Positions 18,467-27,370 of a stretch of 64,000 nt of DNA are shown here, in pieces (the stretch's first letter is position 1; every line of letters starts with the position of its first letter). The stretch spans positions 124,001 to 188,000 of the forward strand of contig NZ_PTIY01000006.1 of NCBI RefSeq assembly GCF_002934365.1. Reading direction: 5' to 3'. The translations under genes were made by a program, and so were the position numbers. The DNA comes from Methylobacter tundripaludum. GTDB lineage: Bacteria; Pseudomonadota; Gammaproteobacteria; Methylococcales; Methylomonadaceae. The notes beneath the pieces are model-generated. The model made no database searches. It saw nothing but the letters and a program-made list of their open reading frames with translations, and was not told the origin of the DNA.

Positions 18467-19972
18467 TCATTTAGGCTCAAAGGTCATGAAATAACCGCAA
18501 TGATCGGAAACCCGGCCGTAATCCTGATCGGTAAACAAAACCCTCGCCGAAGTGACATGCAGCTCGCTGGTTTTATTCAAGAAAATATAATCGATACGGT
18601 AATCATCGCTAGGATAATCCTGCCAATGCGGATCGTTCACCCTGAATATTTTTTCAAACACGCCTTCTGAATTGGCCGCCAGATACTGGTCGTCATATTG
18701 GTGGCCATCGACCACCAGATGGTAGCCTTCGGACCCGGCGGCAATGTTAAAATCGCCGCACAGCAACGTGGCGCCGACATGCGCCGACTGTTGCGTCTCG
18801 GCCCACTCGCACAGCCGTTTAAATTGCCCGGCAAAACCGTCTTCCCACCAGCTTAAATGCGCCGAAAAAACATTAACCCGGCCCATGTAAGGGGCCTTGA
18901 TTTGGGCCATGACCACTTTTCTGGAGTGGATGCTGTAGGCATCATGGCTGTCCGACACATACCGGGCATCCTGCTTGACGAACGGATATTTGCTTAGAAT
19001 CGCGACGCCTTCGCGATACTTGTCAAAGCCCAGATGCGACCAGTCGGTGTGGATATGGTACGGCGTAGGCAATCGGTCGTTGATTATCCTGGCGGAGTTG
19101 GACGCCCAATCCCCTGCCCCGCCATTCCAAAGTTCCGCTACTTCCTGTAGACAGACGACGTCGGCATTCAGTTCGTCAATCGCCTTGGCTATCTGGGAGA
19201 ATTTATAATCCTGATTGTCTTCCTGATAACAATGCAGGTTAAGAATCAAGACCTTCAGCGGCTCGCGGCTGAGCGAGTAGTTTTTGCCGCGGTTATTGTC
19301 CCAAAAAACCTGGCCGTGGCGTTCAAGCGAGATGCTGTATTCCAAGCGAAAAGCCTGGCCGATCCTGAGCCAGCCTTTCCAGGCTGCAACCCCGTATTGG
19401 TTCGGGTTCCTGGCATTGCTGAGCGATTCTTTATCCCAGTAGGCTCTTTTGAAATGGCAGGGCGTTTTATGGGTATGCCGCCAGTTGTCGGTCGTCCAAT
19501 GCACCGTCACTTGGTCGGCATCGATAAATTTGTCCACCGCCACGGTGATCGGAATATTTTTTTGCCCGTCTTCCAGCTTGTTCGCAAAACCCGTGTTTAA
19601 AACCGGAACAGCGCAAACCACCTTGATGCCGGAGTCGGCCTGACTGGAATAATTTAAGCCCTGTTTGTTATCCCAGCACTCGCCCGCCGAGGTCCGGCAG
19701 CGAAGCCCGAAACGGATATTGCCGGGCAGCGATTTGGCCGGGCTGAGCTGAAAACTGACCTGCGCCTGCCAGTATTCCTGATCGTGCTCCAGCTTGCTGT
19801 GATAGTTTGCAGGCAGGGTTTGCCAGTCGCCGTCTTCACCCGCCCAAAGCACATCAATCCGTTTGTCGTAGCTTGAGCTTTCCACCCGCATGAAAAAACT
19901 CAAGTTCTGCTGAACGCCGGTTTTTTTTCGGCTAATCACATTTTCAACATACAGCAGTTGGATTTTGTCCAT
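18467..19972 (-). CDS. EEP-fold phosphodiesterase/phosphatase with two starch/glycogen-binding-like modules
   Basis: Residues 240-501 form a complete endonuclease/exonuclease/phosphatase domain: LQEVAE near 275, FSAHLSWW near 385, LLCGDFNIAAG near 405, YRIDYIF near 470 and the terminal VSDHCGY. Ahead of it are two similar modules of about 115 residues. Each ends in a WDNxxGxNY signature (WDNKQGLNY at 100, WDNNRGKNY at 224), the hallmark of CBM21/CBM53-type starch- or glycogen-binding domains. No signal peptide is seen. The combination suggests a phosphoester hydrolase tethered to glycogen granules. The activity is inferred from folds only. It is upstream of the PLD-like gene in the same direction. 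Confidence 0.82.
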   Translation of the reverse strand: MDKIQLLYVENVISRKKTGVQQNLSFFMRVESSSYDKRIDVLWAGEDGDWQTLPANYHSKLEHDQEYWQAQVSFQLSPAKSLPGNIRFGLRCRTSAGECWDNKQGLNYSSQADSGIKVVCAVPVLNTGFANKLEDGQKNIPITVAVDKFIDADQVTVHWTTDNWRHTHKTPCHFKRAYWDKESLSNARNPNQYGVAAWKGWLRIGQAFRLEYSISLERHGQVFWDNNRGKNYSLSREPLKVLILNLHCYQEDNQDYKFSQIAKAIDELNADVVCLQEVAELWNGGAGDWASNSARIINDRLPTPYHIHTDWSHLGFDKYREGVAILSKYPFVKQDARYVSDSHDAYSIHSRKVVMAQIKAPYMGRVNVFSAHLSWWEDGFAGQFKRLCEWAETQQSAHVGATLLCGDFNIAAGSEGYHLVVDGHQYDDQYLAANSEGVFEKIFRVNDPHWQDYPSDDYRIDYIFLNKTSELHVTSARVLFTDQDYGRVSDHCGYFMTFEPK

Positions 19973-20031
19973 CCTTTGTCTCCGTTATTACTGGTCCGCG
20001 CGACAGATCGAAAAGAAAAGTAGTGGCTTGA

Positions 20032-20132
20032 TTCACCACGGAGACACGAAGAAAAACTAAAATAAAACTTTGTGTCTAGGCAATTGCTCCTGCATTGCTC
20101 TACCTTCTGCATCCATGCAGTCGTTCGTGGTG
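20032..20132. repeat. palindromic repeat R1 (copy 2, with insert)
   Basis: The left arm TTCACCACGGAGACACGAAG is followed by AAACTTTGTGTCT, and the outer right arm CGTTCGTGGTG appears only at about 20121. In between is a GCTCCTGCATTGCTC and CTGCATCCATGCAG patch that has its own dyads. The copy at 38367 carries a similar insert at the same place, so these two form a composite subfamily. Confidence 0.8.
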
Positions 20133-20144
20133 TTCTGCTTTAAG

Positions 20145-21791
20145 TTAATGCTTATCAGGTTTATAACCGGCACTTACATTTGAAGGATTGTAATCCCGAA
20201 AATCAATGTCAGGAAAAATATTATCCATGATCTCCAAAGCGGTCAGATAACGCTCGTTGAGCCTGTTCTTGCGAATGCTGTCGTGCAAATAGTTAAACCG
20301 GGCCAAGTGATCGGTAATGCGTTTGTTCGCATAATCGATGGTTGTGCCCGATTTCATGATAAACGGCCAATCGGAGGCTTGCGCCAGCAGAATCGACCTG
20401 GCGGCCTGATTCAAAGCCCGAATTTGCAGCGGCGTCAGCGCTAATCCCTTAACGTCGTTCGCCAGTTTTTCCATATCCAGCTCGGCCTTGTGCAGCAAGG
20501 GATAAATCCAGTCGTTCGTTTCATTGATCCAGTAACCGGAGTAACCCTGATCGCCCCAGGTGGATGCGGCTGGCGTGGCGGCCTGAAGCGACGGCTGCTG
20601 TGTTAAATACTCGCCGCAACTGATCAGCTGAACGCCGCTCGCCTTTTCGCTCGCCAATCTCAGCACGCATTCCAGCCAATGCGTGCCTTCAAACCACCAA
20701 TGGCCGAACAGTTCCGCATCGTAAGGCGCGACAATGACCGGCGGCCTGTCCATCGTAGCCTCAAGCCGGTCGATTTGGCCCCGGCGTTTATCGATGAAGT
20801 CCTGGGCATGCCGATACGCCTTCGCCTTGGCCTGTCTCGGATTATAAATTTCCTTGGGCAGGTTGCCGCCGGTCACGCGATGGTATTTGATTCCGGTGTT
20901 GATGCGGGTTTCCCGGTCCAGAATATAGGGCGCGATATAATCCAGCTCCCGCTCAAAACCGATGTCGCTATAGTATTCGCGGTAGTCAAAATCGCCCGGA
21001 TAGCCTTCTTTAGCGCTCCAGACTTGCTTCGACGACTCGGGATCGCGCGCAAACGCCGCAACACCGTTGCCGCAATCAAGTGGCGCATAAACGCCGTTGC
21101 GGGGCTGCTCGCTTGCATCCATGACGCCGTGCGTATCGACGAAAAAATACTTGATCCCGGCATCGGCCAGCACCGTCTCAAGCCCCGGATAATAGCCGCA
21201 TTCGGGCAGCCAGAAACCGCTCGGGGCGCTGCCTGTCGCGGCCTTAAACGTTGCGATGCCGGTATTGATCTGGTTGCGGACCGCGGTTTCGCTGACATTC
21301 AACAACGGCAAAAAGCCGTGGGTCGCGGCAGTCGTTACCAACTCAAGCTTGCCGGTGGCCTGATGTTTTATAAAAGCCGCCAGCAAATCGCCTTGATAGC
21401 GATTCTGGTAAGTGTCCAACGCATTCAGGAAAAAGCGCCGGTACAGCCGCGCTAATTTTTGGTACTCCGGCTGCTTGCGGGTTCTGATGATTTCCTTCTC
21501 GGCCAATTCCAGCCGGCTATGCAGGTATTTCAGGAAACGCGTTTGCAGCAGGTCGTCGCGCAGCATCGAGATCAACGTCGGCGACAATGACAGCGCCAGA
21601 CGGTAATCGACGTTATCCGCATGTAAGCGGTCGAGCACGCCGATCAACGGCAGGTAGCATTCGGTCATGGCTTCGAACAGCCAGTTCTCCTCAAAAAAAC
21701 TGTCATGCTCGGGGTGGCGCACATACGGAAGATGCGCGTGAAGAATAATACTCAGGAATCCCTGCCCGGTACGCGGTAAGCTGTTTGTCAT
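20145..21791 (-). CDS. GH57 enzyme of the 1,4-alpha-glucan branching-enzyme type
   Basis: The 548-residue protein opens with LSIILHAHLPYVRHPEH, the first conserved region of GH57 branching enzymes. SGFWLPECGYYPGLE near residue 215 holds the likely catalytic Glu, and VIVAPYDAELFGHWWFEG near 345 holds the catalytic Asp. The C-terminal helical region matches DUF1957-type members. It is distinct from the GH57 gene at 9825, which is of amylase type. The gene directly follows DUF4912 (5-base gap), a frequent neighbour of such enzymes. It gives the organism a second possible branching enzyme next to GH13 GlgB. Confidence 0.88.
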   Translation of the reverse strand: MTNSLPRTGQGFLSIILHAHLPYVRHPEHDSFFEENWLFEAMTECYLPLIGVLDRLHADNVDYRLALSLSPTLISMLRDDLLQTRFLKYLHSRLELAEKEIIRTRKQPEYQKLARLYRRFFLNALDTYQNRYQGDLLAAFIKHQATGKLELVTTAATHGFLPLLNVSETAVRNQINTGIATFKAATGSAPSGFWLPECGYYPGLETVLADAGIKYFFVDTHGVMDASEQPRNGVYAPLDCGNGVAAFARDPESSKQVWSAKEGYPGDFDYREYYSDIGFERELDYIAPYILDRETRINTGIKYHRVTGGNLPKEIYNPRQAKAKAYRHAQDFIDKRRGQIDRLEATMDRPPVIVAPYDAELFGHWWFEGTHWLECVLRLASEKASGVQLISCGEYLTQQPSLQAATPAASTWGDQGYSGYWINETNDWIYPLLHKAELDMEKLANDVKGLALTPLQIRALNQAARSILLAQASDWPFIMKSGTTIDYANKRITDHLARFNYLHDSIRKNRLNERYLTALEIMDNIFPDIDFRDYNPSNVSAGYKPDKH

Positions 21792-21796
21792 GATGT

Positions 21797-22402
21797 TTAG
21801 TTGCTGATGCCTAGACCGGAGGCATTTTTATTCAGGCAAGAGGTGGAGTTCTCTGAGTCTTGATGCCGCTGGGCCGGTCCATGGTGAGCATGAATAATAT
21901 TCGACTGCGCCAAAACGATAAAGCTGTCGTCCGCACCCTGTTTGCCGATCGCGGCCGAATAAGTCGTTTCCTCAACCGGGCTTGGCAAAATCACTTGTTG
22001 CTGGGTATTGGGGCTGTCGACGGCTACGTCGAACCATAATGCTTCGTCGGTATCGGCGCTGTCTTCCTCGGCTTGGGTATAGATTCTTAAGGTAAGCCCG
22101 TTATCAGGCTCAGGCGTTTCCCTGGTTTCGCCAAGATTCCAATACGCATGAAGATGTTCGGGATCGACCGGCAACAATATCAATTCCGGTTTGCTGCAAG
22201 ACACTTTCGGCGCAAAATCGCGGCTGATTTCCTTGCCAATATCCAAGAGTTCTCTCGGCGTAAGCCTTATTTTTTCGACACGCTCCGGCATCTGGCTTGA
22301 AAAGCATGGCGTAAAATCCCGACTGATTTCCCGACTGATCTCAAGCATGTCTTTTGCCGATAGATTGAATTTGGAATGGTACTCTGAGTGCAAAAACGTC
22401 AT
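21797..22402 (-). CDS. DUF4912 domain protein with duplicated N-terminal motif
   Basis: The 201-residue product has a C-terminal DUF4912-like part (ELILLPVDPEHLHAYWNLG near residue 75) of the kind often found beside GH57 alpha-glucan enzymes. The N-terminus contains two copies of a short helical motif: SAKDMLEISREISRDFTP near residue 15 and TPRELLDIGKEISRDFAP near residue 48. No catalytic residues or transmembrane segments are visible. A role as an accessory or binding protein of the GH57 enzyme is an inference from the neighbourhood. It is the first gene of its minus-strand group. Confidence 0.72.
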   Translation of the reverse strand: MTFLHSEYHSKFNLSAKDMLEISREISRDFTPCFSSQMPERVEKIRLTPRELLDIGKEISRDFAPKVSCSKPELILLPVDPEHLHAYWNLGETRETPEPDNGLTLRIYTQAEEDSADTDEALWFDVAVDSPNTQQQVILPSPVEETTYSAAIGKQGADDSFIVLAQSNIIHAHHGPAQRHQDSENSTSCLNKNASGLGISN

Positions 22403-22729
22403 TGCCGGCCTTAAGCGTTACGATTACCTTATCTGAATTTCTTCCCTACACCCGCCTCTTTCTTCCCAAGTTATCTTTCAAAGATGACCCAAAAAGCAGG
22501 CTCGTCCAAGTATACGGAGTAAATTCCGTAGGGTCCAGTGCGCCGCTTTAATTACCGCCGAAGCGCGCCGCGTGCTTGGGATAAATGCTTGTCGATTATA
22601 ACGGCCGTCCCTTGAGACGGTTTGATCGGCTGCTTATCGAGATTGAACCCGTCCAACATCATTAGTCTACAGCCCCATTCCAGGTCTTTCTGCGATGTCC
22701 GGGCTACGGGCTGCACTTAACCAACGTGT
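22403..22729. other. intergenic region, nothing identified
   Basis: About 327 bases separate the DUF4912 start from the end of the molybdenum hydroxylase gene. A short dyad ACGGAGTAAATTCCGT occurs near 22518. No gene, terminator or clear promoter was recognised. Base composition appears to shift to GC-rich across this stretch. Confidence 0.5.
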
Positions 22730-25078
22730 TCAGGCTTTGCGCAACTGATCCCGGATAGGCAGTTGGCGGATGCGTTGGCCGGTAGCGGCGAAAATCGCGT
22801 TGCACAATGCGGGCGCAATGGGCGGGACGCCCGGCTCACCGACGCCGCCGAGCGGCGCATCGAACTCGGTCGCGGGCAGCAGATGAACCCGGATTTCGCG
22901 GGGCGCGTCATCCATACGGGTGAGTTGATAGGCATGGAAGTTATCCTGCACCACCGCTCCCTCCTTGAAGCTGATTTCGCCCAGCGTCGCCAGGCTGATC
23001 CCCATAATGCAGGCGCCTTCGATCTGCGAACGGATGCGCTCAGGATTAACCTGCGGCCCGCAATCCACCGCCACGTCAATGCGGGGAATGCTCAATTCGC
23101 CGTCGCCGTTGACGGCTACCTCGACCACAACCGCAACATAAGTGACGAAGCTGTAATGAGCCGCCAAGCCCAATCCTCCGCCCTTGGGCAAGGTGCGTCC
23201 CCAGCCCGTCTCGCGCGCAACGGTTTCGATCACCCGGCGCAGGCGTCCGGTGTCCAGCGGGTAGGCCTCGGGCGACTCCCCGTAATTCCAGCTGTCGCCA
23301 AGGGTACTCGGATCAATGCGCTGCGGCGGGCCGATCAGCTCAAGCAGGAAATCCTTAGGATCGCGTCCCGCCGTAGCGGCCAATTCGGCAACGAAGGACT
23401 GGATCGCGAAAGCATGCGGGATATTGGACACCGAACGAAACCAGCCGATGCGGGTATGCGCTTCGGCCTCCGGATTTTCGATGCGCAGGTTGGCAATCGC
23501 AAAGGGCGCATTGATAACGCCCATGCCGAGTTCGATCGGCATCTGGTGCTTGCTGTCGGGGCCGAAAGTGGACGAAATGGTCGGCGCTACCGTTCGGTGC
23601 AGCCACGCTACCGGTTTGCCCTGGGCATCCAGACCCGCTTCCAGCCGCTCGACTGAAACCGTGTGGAAATAAGAGTGGTGCAGGTCGTCCTCGCGCGTCC
23701 AGGTCAGCTTGACCGGCTTGCCGTTCATCGCCTGCGATAACAGCGCGGCTTCAATGACGTAGTCGGGTATGGATTTGCGTCCGAAACCGCCGCCCAACAG
23801 GGTGACATGCACCGTAACATCGTCCTCCGGCAGCTTGAGCCATTTGGCCACGCTGTCGCGGGATGCCTGCGGAGCCTGCGTGCAGGTCCATATTTCGCAT
23901 TTCCCCTTAACGATGCGGGCGGTTGCGGCCGGCGGCTCCATCGGGGCCTGGGCGAGATGCGGAGCGTAATATTCGGCTTCCAGCCGTTTGACCGCGCCTT
24001 GCAAAGCGGCGTCGACGTCTCCTTCGTTGCGGACCACTTTACCCGGTTTGCGCGCCGCTGCTTCAAGCTCGGCCTTGTACATCAACGAATCGTAAGTTCC
24101 GTGAGGCCCGTTGTTCCATTCGATCTTCAGCGCCTTGCGTCCCTGAATAGCCGCCCAGGTATTGCGGGCGATCACGGCGATTCCCCCGAGCGGGTTGAAG
24201 CCGGCAGGCAGGGGACTGCTCGGCAGCTCGACCACTTTAACCACGCCCGGCAGCTTCAGGGCATCCTTGGCATCGTAACTCAAGACTTTGCCGCCGAATA
24301 CCGGCGGGCGCGCCACTACGGCGTAAAGCATGTCGTCGAGACGGGTGTCGATGCCGTACTGTGCCTGGCCGGTGACTATATCCTGACCGTCATAAATCCC
24401 GAGCCGCCCTTTGCTGATGTAGCGGAACTCCGCCGGTTTCTTCAGGCGCAAGGTTTCCCGATCGGGCACCGGCAGTTTTGCCGCGACCTTGGCCAGCTGA
24501 CCGTAACCAAGTGTTCTGCCGGTCGCGGGATGAAGAACCTGATGCAGCTCGGCGCGGACTTCCTGCACCGGCACTTGCCATTGCGCTGCCGCCGCCGATT
24601 CGAGCATGCTGCGGGCGGCCGCGCCGACCCGGCGCATCGGCATAAAGAAATGGCGCATGCTGCGGGAGCCGTCGGTATCCTGGTTGCCGTAACGCGATTC
24701 ATCGCCGGTCGCCTGCTCGACCCGTACATGCAGCCAGTTGGCTTCGAGTTCGTCGGCCACCACCATCGGCAGGCTGGTGCGCACGCCCTGCCCCATTTCC
24801 GAACGGTGACAAACAATGGTCACCGTGCCGTCCTCCGCTATCGCGACGAACACCAGCGGATTATCCACCCAGCCGTGCGGCATTGCATCGGCGCCGTACT
24901 TGCCTTTTTCTGAAGGCGCGGCCGTTTCGTCGGCCCCGCTCAGCGAGGGAAAACCGGCAGCCAATACAAATCCGGTCAAGGCAAAATTCTTGATAAACGC
25001 GCGCCGGCTGATGTTGGCGATATACAGGCCGGCGTCGTCCGGGCTCAATATAGTGGGATTATCCAGAGACTTTTTCAT
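22730..25078 (-). CDS. molybdenum hydroxylase large subunit, isoquinoline 1-oxidoreductase (IorB) type
   Basis: The 782-residue protein belongs to the xanthine dehydrogenase/aldehyde oxidase superfamily and would bind molybdopterin cytosine dinucleotide. A Tat-like signal [18 protein letters not shown] lies near residue 26, so it is likely exported folded. Cofactor and active-site marks are SEMGQGVRT near residue 95, LGGGFGRKS near 430 and the C-terminal [15 protein letters not shown] with the catalytic Glu. The small iron-sulfur subunit overlaps its start by 4 bases. The true substrate (N-heterocycle or aldehyde) is unknown. Base composition is richer in G+C than the flanks. Confidence 0.9.
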   Translation of the reverse strand: MKKSLDNPTILSPDDAGLYIANISRRAFIKNFALTGFVLAAGFPSLSGADETAAPSEKGKYGADAMPHGWVDNPLVFVAIAEDGTVTIVCHRSEMGQGVRTSLPMVVADELEANWLHVRVEQATGDESRYGNQDTDGSRSMRHFFMPMRRVGAAARSMLESAAAAQWQVPVQEVRAELHQVLHPATGRTLGYGQLAKVAAKLPVPDRETLRLKKPAEFRYISKGRLGIYDGQDIVTGQAQYGIDTRLDDMLYAVVARPPVFGGKVLSYDAKDALKLPGVVKVVELPSSPLPAGFNPLGGIAVIARNTWAAIQGRKALKIEWNNGPHGTYDSLMYKAELEAAARKPGKVVRNEGDVDAALQGAVKRLEAEYYAPHLAQAPMEPPAATARIVKGKCEIWTCTQAPQASRDSVAKWLKLPEDDVTVHVTLLGGGFGRKSIPDYVIEAALLSQAMNGKPVKLTWTREDDLHHSYFHTVSVERLEAGLDAQGKPVAWLHRTVAPTISSTFGPDSKHQMPIELGMGVINAPFAIANLRIENPEAEAHTRIGWFRSVSNIPHAFAIQSFVAELAATAGRDPKDFLLELIGPPQRIDPSTLGDSWNYGESPEAYPLDTGRLRRVIETVARETGWGRTLPKGGGLGLAAHYSFVTYVAVVVEVAVNGDGELSIPRIDVAVDCGPQVNPERIRSQIEGACIMGISLATLGEISFKEGAVVQDNFHAYQLTRMDDAPREIRVHLLPATEFDAPLGGVGEPGVPPIAPALCNAIFAATGQRIRQLPIRDQLRKA

Positions 25079-25542
25079 GACTTACGCTCCGTTGACCCGG
25101 CGGCCTGTTTGATCGCGGCGCGTATGCGGGGATAGGTGCCGCAGCGGCAGATATTGCCGCTCATGGCCTTGTCTATATCGGCGTCGCTGGGTTTGGGGTT
25201 TTGCTTGAGCAGCGCCGTGGCCGCCATTATCTGGCCGGACTGGCAATACCCGCATTGCGGCACGCTCAGTGTTAACCAGGCATCCTGAACCTTTTGCCCT
25301 GTTGCGTCCTGGCCGATGGCTTCGATCGTGACGATTTTCTTTCCGACGGCGGCCGAGATCGGCGTCACACAAGCGCGGGCGGGCTCTCCGTCGAGATGCA
25401 CCGTACAGGCTCCGCATAAAGCCATGCCGCAGCCGAATTTGGTTCCGGTCAGGCCCAGATAGTCGCGCAAGGCCCAAAGAAGGGGGGTATCCGTCGGCAA
25501 ATCGATCTGCCGGGGCTTGCCGTTGATGTTGAGCGTAATCAT
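25075..25542 (-). CDS. molybdenum hydroxylase small subunit with two [2Fe-2S] clusters (IorA type)
   Basis: The 155-residue protein carries electrons from the molybdenum subunit. The plant-type cluster site [12 protein letters not shown] is near residue 38 and the second, CGYCQSGQ with CRCGTYPRI, runs from about 95 to 135. The start at 25542 ([13 protein letters not shown]) is preferred because GGAGAAA lies just upstream; an in-frame start at 25587 has no such site. It overlaps the large-subunit start by ATGA. No third FAD subunit is encoded, as expected for the IorAB type, so electrons probably go to a cytochrome or the quinone pool. Confidence 0.93.
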   Translation of the reverse strand: MITLNINGKPRQIDLPTDTPLLWALRDYLGLTGTKFGCGMALCGACTVHLDGEPARACVTPISAAVGKKIVTIEAIGQDATGQKVQDAWLTLSVPQCGYCQSGQIMAATALLKQNPKPSDADIDKAMSGNICRCGTYPRIRAAIKQAAGSTERKS

Positions 25543-25696
25543 CGGATATTTCTCCTTCCAGTTATCAGAGCTACAGGGCACTCGCATCGCAGTGTCACTG
25601 GCCGCAAGTATGTCGGACGAAATCTTACAGGGCTTGGATCGGCCAGTAAAGGCGCCTAAGCCGAGGTTCGTGTCAGGATTTTACTCGGCTGTATGA

Positions 25697-26485
25697 TTAT
25701 TCCAGCGCCTTGCTCAACGACTCGCCGCAGCCGCCTCGCCGCACCAGCACCATTTCACTGGCGATAGACAAGGCGATTTCCTCAGGCGACTTCGCGCCGA
25801 GATCCAGGCCGGCCGGGGCGCGCACCCTGGCAAGGCCGGACGCTGAAAAACCTTCCTGCGCCAATCGCGCCAAGACCAGATTCGCCCGCTTGCGACTGGA
25901 AACCAGCGCGATATACGCGGCTTCGGATTGCACAGCGCGGGCTAGAGAGTCGTAGTCGCCCTTGTGATGGGTCGCTATCACTACAAAATCGCCCGTTTGC
26001 GGCTGCAATTGCTGATACCGGCAATCGTCGCTGATGATGCGCTCAGCGGAGGAAAAGCGCTCCGCCGTGGCCTGCGGGTCATTGACAACCACCTCGAACC
26101 CTAAGCGGCTGGCGAATTCGCAAAGACTTTCCACGATGCGTCCATGTCCCATGAGCCAGAGTACCGGCTTGGGCAAGACCGGTTCCACATACACCCGCAT
26201 GCTGCCGCCGCACGGCATGCCCGCGCCGAAAACTTCGTCATTCAAGTCGACTTCAATCACGCGAGGTTCTCCTGTTTCAAGACATTCAAGCGCCGCACCG
26301 GACACCAGGGATTGCGCGCAACCGCCGCCGACCCAGCCGGCAATGACCTTGCCGGAGAGGTCGATCAGCGCCTTGGCCGCAGGTTTTGCCGAGGATGAGC
26401 CCAGTATTTCCACGACAGTGGCCAAGGCATAAGGACGGCGCGCCATGCGCAGTTCGATCTGGAGGTCGAGAATATCGCGGGTCAC
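25697..26485 (-). CDS. XdhC/CoxI family molybdenum cofactor maturation factor
   Basis: Proteins of this family bind the molybdenum cofactor, promote its sulfuration and insert it into hydroxylases. The 262-residue product shows VGGGCAQSLV near residue 52, EVFGAGMPCGGSMRVYVEP near 85, the Rossmann-type LMGHGRI near 112 and a C-terminal LDLGAKSPEEIALSIASEMV block. All are typical. Its start overlaps the end of mocA by 4 bases, and it lies 154 bases upstream of the iorA-like gene, so the four genes form one functional block. Confidence 0.9.
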   Translation of the reverse strand: MTRDILDLQIELRMARRPYALATVVEILGSSSAKPAAKALIDLSGKVIAGWVGGGCAQSLVSGAALECLETGEPRVIEVDLNDEVFGAGMPCGGSMRVYVEPVLPKPVLWLMGHGRIVESLCEFASRLGFEVVVNDPQATAERFSSAERIISDDCRYQQLQPQTGDFVVIATHHKGDYDSLARAVQSEAAYIALVSSRKRANLVLARLAQEGFSASGLARVRAPAGLDLGAKSPEEIALSIASEMVLVRRGGCGESLSKALE

Positions 26486-27078
26486 AATGGTTTTATAATT
26501 TTTGTCAGGATTTTCAAATCTTCCGGCTTATCGATGTCCCGAAGCACGCCTGCATCAGCGCAATCTATCAGCCGAAGTTGATCAAGATGCGCCTGAATCA
26601 CCGTTTTCGCGCCTTGATCGCCGCCCAACGCGGCCAGTTCCGGGCCTAAATTTCGTGAAAAACCTACAGGGTGTCCGCGTCGGCCTTGCCAGCAGGGCGC
26701 GGCAATGGGCGCACCCGAGCGAAGCGCATCCGCCACCTTGCCGATGGTCGCGGGCTCTATCCAAGGCATGTCCGCCAGCGCGATCAGCCAGCCGGCGGCG
26801 GCGGGACAGGCCCGGATACCGAATGCAAGACTCGCTCCCATCCCTTGCTCGGCGTCGGCGCAAACCCGGACTTCCGCGCCCTCGGCCTGCAATAGAGCGG
26901 TCAGCTCCCCGCCGCTGGGCCGCACCACCGCCAGCACCCTGTCCGTGCTCGCTAACAGGTTGCGGCAGGCTCGCACCGCCACCAAATCGCCATCGGGCAA
27001 GCTACGGGTCAGTTTGTTGTCCGCGCCGAAGCGCCGGCCGGCTCCGGCGGCCAGCAAGATACCGACAATCGAATCCAT
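26482..27078 (-). CDS. mocA: molybdenum cofactor cytidylyltransferase (MobA-like)
   Basis: MocA adds CMP to molybdopterin, giving the dinucleotide used by this hydroxylase class. The 198-residue protein starts with IVGILLAAGAGRRFGADNKL, the nucleotide-binding loop of the family. LIALADMPWIEPAT near residue 100 contains the metal-binding Asp, and WQGRRGHPVGFSR near 132 the acceptor-binding region. It is the first gene of the GC-rich minus-strand block and is translationally coupled to xdhC. MobA (GMP transfer) is the alternative, but the gene context favours CMP. Confidence 0.88.
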   Translation of the reverse strand: MDSIVGILLAAGAGRRFGADNKLTRSLPDGDLVAVRACRNLLASTDRVLAVVRPSGGELTALLQAEGAEVRVCADAEQGMGASLAFGIRACPAAAGWLIALADMPWIEPATIGKVADALRSGAPIAAPCWQGRRGHPVGFSRNLGPELAALGGDQGAKTVIQAHLDQLRLIDCADAGVLRDIDKPEDLKILTKIIKPL

Positions 27079-27370
27079 CAGTCTAAATGGCCGCTTCGGC
27101 TGGGTAATGTAGGGGCGATCATAATCTAGTCTGGGCTCGCGTGAATCAGGGCAAGGACATTATCACCGCCCCCTCCGATTAGCAAGATTCTTCATTTAGA
27201 CGAAGTCAGCTTGGGGACAAGAAAAATGTATCGCTACAGCGGCGATGGTTGGAACCCGACGGGGGGAGTTACCTTCTTTTGCGTCGCCTAAAGCGCCTAC
27301 TGTGGGTGCTCTCGGCGCATCCCTGTCCCCGCGCTTCGGGTGCTACGCAACGAGCGCATGTACAGGCTCC
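27079..27370. other. intergenic region between mocA and nasA
   Basis: A stretch near 27285-27360 contains C/G-rich short dyads around GCGCATCC and GCGCTTCGG and can be read as an open frame on the plus strand, but composition and the lack of a start signal argue against a gene. It may be a dispersed repeat. Nothing else was identified. Confidence 0.45.

Noticed and set aside
20679-21455. A 258-codon open frame antisense to the GH57 enzyme
   Set aside because: It is a shadow of a gene with clear catalytic motifs and has no start signal.
23807-24913. A 368-codon open frame antisense to the molybdenum hydroxylase large subunit
   Set aside because: Long antisense frames are expected in GC-rich coding DNA; the product has no family features.
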